Positions 8,201-8,598 of a stretch of 8,598 nt of DNA are shown one piece after another. Source of the stretch: Planctomycetota bacterium. Lineage in GTDB: Bacteria; JAJVIF01; JAPKYR01. The first letter of the stretch is position 1. Each line of letters starts with the position of its first letter. Location of the stretch: assembly GCA_030673355.1 (NCBI GenBank), contig DAOVJF010000093.1:1-8598 (forward strand), read 5' to 3'. The translations under genes and the position numbers were made by a program. The notes beneath the pieces are model-generated. The model had not been told where the DNA came from, ran no database searches, and saw nothing but the letters and a program-made list of their open reading frames with translations.

Positions 8201-8554
8201 AATTACTTTCGGCTCCGGCCAAGTGACATTGGTGATCTCAAAACAATCCGTACACGGGCTGACCTCGAGAAATTTCAGGATATTCAGGTGGAAAAATCCT
8301 TCCCGAAGCGGCACGATCTCATACTCGACATTCCCAGGGTCGGTTACATCCATGTAGATCAGATTGTGAAACAGGGGAAAATGACTCCCGTTGTAATCTG
8401 AAACTTCCCTTCCAGCGGTCAATTCAGGTGTCAACACCTGATCTCCCGGGTCAACTTCAGTATCCGGAGCACTGGGATTGCCTTTACCCGAGCAACCTGT
8501 GATCAGGAATAAGATAAAAGCTGTGTAAAGCAAAAAGCGCGTAGTAGATACCAT
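5222..8554 (-). CDS. Large surface lipoprotein, paralogue of the next gene: N-terminal domain, Ig-like and PKD domains, 14 propeller blades
   Basis: 1110 residues from the ATG at 8554. A GTG six bases upstream (8560) is also in frame, but it overlaps the AAGGTG ribosome binding site, so the ATG is preferred and gives the same 20-residue signal peptide as the paralogue (lipobox ITG-C21). The architecture is the same: unnamed N-terminal domain (~40-271, CTDC at 101-104), Ig-like region (~276-386), PKD domain (~389-476, SGSGSYDPDGDD 410-421, EWDWENDG 426-433), then 14 LVIVD-like blades starting near 503, 556, 604, 655, 699, 739, 780, 821, 862, 908, 955, 1002, 1052 and 1093, ending in GVQVFDLW. 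Residues 21-100 differ from the paralogue at only three positions; one extra residue is inserted near 184 (LIGTPAPP versus LIGPAPP), and the propellers are strongly diverged. Likely a lipid-anchored binding or scaffold protein at the cell surface or in the periplasm; its ligand is unknown. It is the first gene in the visible array. Confidence 0.92.
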   Translation of the reverse strand: MVSTTRFLLYTAFILFLITGCSGKGNPSAPDTEVDPGDQVLTPELTAGREVSDYNGSHFPLFHNLIYMDVTDPGNVEYEIVPLREGFFHLNILKFLEVSPCTDCFEITNVTWPEPKVINVDFKITHPYDDPLYTIFDVRGIMMFKGGRKFPESLVRVSDPWYGDGVLLNPDGFTSLYNTWLIGTPAPPIQEYLQGVFATDVLPDAHVNGYIRHISVDPNNTRNALLAGDSVTRTYSLRYPAFEFVFGYAVDASWAVPINTPVDAPMTDFGPNANSPEPWKIVVTPFSEEMTYEGGTSWLQIDVYDRGGNETHDAPVVECLKLFNGERIAGFISETEDFARYHVSINNENLAPGGYHKCLISVQDSEYNPNFSWIDMKAFQVVDVRVAGRPVAVAHSEPNIQQVNQPVYFSGSGSYDPDGDDIISYEWDWENDGTYDSAGPVVDHAWPESGHYQVQLRVTDDNGNSDVLNNPLTVAIFGNGIPANPIEITPDWFNFRPEAIFIVDNLAYVTASPGSLNIYDISEPGNPMRLSKFDLPGILYRLSGDITERSILYVEDDYAYIYCKAPYPNWDKRILIVNISSAYQPYIVNHMEIDMSPTTFTAHEGYLYVGCDTCVRVFNVNPPEQVYEVWDHGMEGCEFMGETLPGTAESIGIIGDYAYVAEDARFICSDITHRLDISDPEHPTCIHETGGGDSLDVYKNYVLIQMGNIGIWEQDNNFHYLGYIDAPLSEDYRITVDPSGVAAAFKWDTSPVYIFDIEPILEGYLACQLDLVSNFFHGQNGVACNVNYDSIRIIDTDPPDTCSVLSEFHFPGYVNAMAKSDELLYLGTRYGVSIFDVDPLTNSHKIGELQFEEGIWELQYQDDLIYAMGQGQYGDVLRIINVANPQQPSTIISLSVPYTYDRNIYLSDGYAYVPGGGKDMSIIDIDPPQSVHIVNSISLDFDSNNIRTENIIVNGEYAYVTPRSFSSYLSIVDVDPPESAYLVNSIELPSSHSGRYRIDIKDNYLFIIATGLNGAYNNTGKLIIFDATSPVNPVQISILELQDDAHDIVCSGNYAYIASDSGIFTVDVSVPQNPFIVNTMITDHDVVDLELDGETIYAATQFGVQVFDLW
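5225..7048 (-). repeat. Tandem blade repeats encoding the beta-propeller half
   Basis: Codons 503-1110 of the 8554-5222 gene encode 14 degenerate blades, the same number and order as in the paralogue. The best preserved are residues 908-939 (SIIDIDPPQSVHIVNSI), 955-988 (SIVDVDPPESAYLVNSI) and 1052-1081. Idiosyncratic segments also match one to one, for example PGTAESIGIIGDYAYV (645-660) with HGTANDIAIIGDYAYV (646-661) of the other protein. This shows whole-gene duplication without blade shuffling. Confidence 0.75.
8120..8520. repeat. 5' homology tract shared with the downstream paralogue, copy in the 8554-5222 gene
   Basis: This is the partner of 4765-5165. It covers roughly codons 12-145 and contains the 41-bp exact match at 8238-8278. 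Similarity at silent sites is far above that seen further into the genes. The signal-peptide part also matches the truncated third copy at 1765-1840. Confidence 0.75.
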
Positions 8555-8559
8555 CTCCA

Positions 8560-8565
8560 CACCTT
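8560..8565 (-). promoter_or_regulatory. Ribosome binding site that decides the start of the first lipoprotein gene
   Basis: On the minus strand AAGGTG ends 5 nt before the ATG at 8554, the same hexamer and spacing as at the paralogue. The in-frame GTG at 8560 uses the last base of this hexamer and is therefore an unlikely start. Confidence 0.75.
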
Positions 8566-8580
8566 TGTGAGTGTAGCCTG

Positions 8581-8593
8581 TTTACTGAGTAAA
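8581..8593. promoter_or_regulatory. 13-bp perfect palindrome at the predicted transcription start, possible operator
   Basis: TTTACT-G-AGTAAA is a perfect inverted repeat around one central base. It abuts the candidate -10 element and would straddle the transcription start, a position suited to a repressor. No second copy of this sequence was noticed in the window and no regulator gene is present, so the role is speculative. Confidence 0.3.
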
Positions 8594-8598
8594 TTATA
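8593..8598 (-). promoter_or_regulatory. Candidate -10 element of the lipoprotein array promoter
   Basis: On the minus strand the last six bases of the window read TATAAT, an exact consensus -10. The -35 element would lie outside the window. Transcription would begin near 8586, giving a leader of about 32 nt before the ATG at 8554. An alternative is that the real promoter lies further upstream and this hexamer is chance in A+T-rich DNA. Confidence 0.35.

Noticed and set aside
1876..8554. Search for CRISPR or other short regular DNA repeats in the propeller regions
   Set aside because: The periodicity exists only at protein level, with repeats of unequal length (about 38-59 residues) and no conserved DNA unit or spacers.

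Overview
The window carries three large genes and one gene remnant, all on the minus strand, so transcription runs from high to low coordinates. In that order they are: a 1110-residue lipoprotein (8554-5222), a 1107-residue paralogue of it (5199-1876), the truncated 5' end of a third paralogue (about 1854-1735), and a c-type multiheme cytochrome (1546-20). I see no RNA gene, insertion sequence, CRISPR array, integrase or phage gene. Lipobox-bearing Sec signal peptides, PKD domains, LVIVD-type beta-propeller repeats and a periplasmic-type tetraheme cytochrome point to a Gram-negative-type bacterium with a respiratory lifestyle, probably from a poorly sampled lineage. The sequence does not let me name a phylum.

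The two lipoproteins share one architecture: signal peptide and lipobox Cys21, a conserved N-terminal domain of unknown function (about 40-270), an Ig-like beta-sandwich (about 275-385), a PKD domain (about 388-475), and 14 LVIVD-like blade repeats (about 500 to the C-terminus) ending in the identical GVQVFDLW. Fourteen blades would fit two seven-bladed propellers. The blades correspond one to one in order, so this is a whole-gene duplication. Divergence is very uneven. The first ~145 codons are nearly identical even at silent positions, codons around 240-255 keep the protein but have replaced most silent bases, and the propellers are strongly diverged. This pattern suggests recent gene conversion of the 5' ends.

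Downstream of the second lipoprotein gene, the array junction (previous stop, about 21 bp, AGGTG ribosome binding site, signal-peptide codons) is repeated once more, but homology stops after about 30 codons and the ancestral start codon reads ATA. This is either a relic of a deleted third copy or a residual 35-residue mini-lipoprotein. The following 188 bp hold a plausible promoter and a 5' leader for the cytochrome gene.

The cytochrome fuses an N-terminal domain resembling 5'-nucleotidase/UshA-type metallophosphatases, whose metal ligands appear to be lost, to a C-terminal cytochrome c554-like domain with four CxxCH motifs. Co-orientation and tight packing suggest that the lipoproteins are made together. 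A functional link between the propeller lipoproteins and the cytochrome is only an inference from adjacency.
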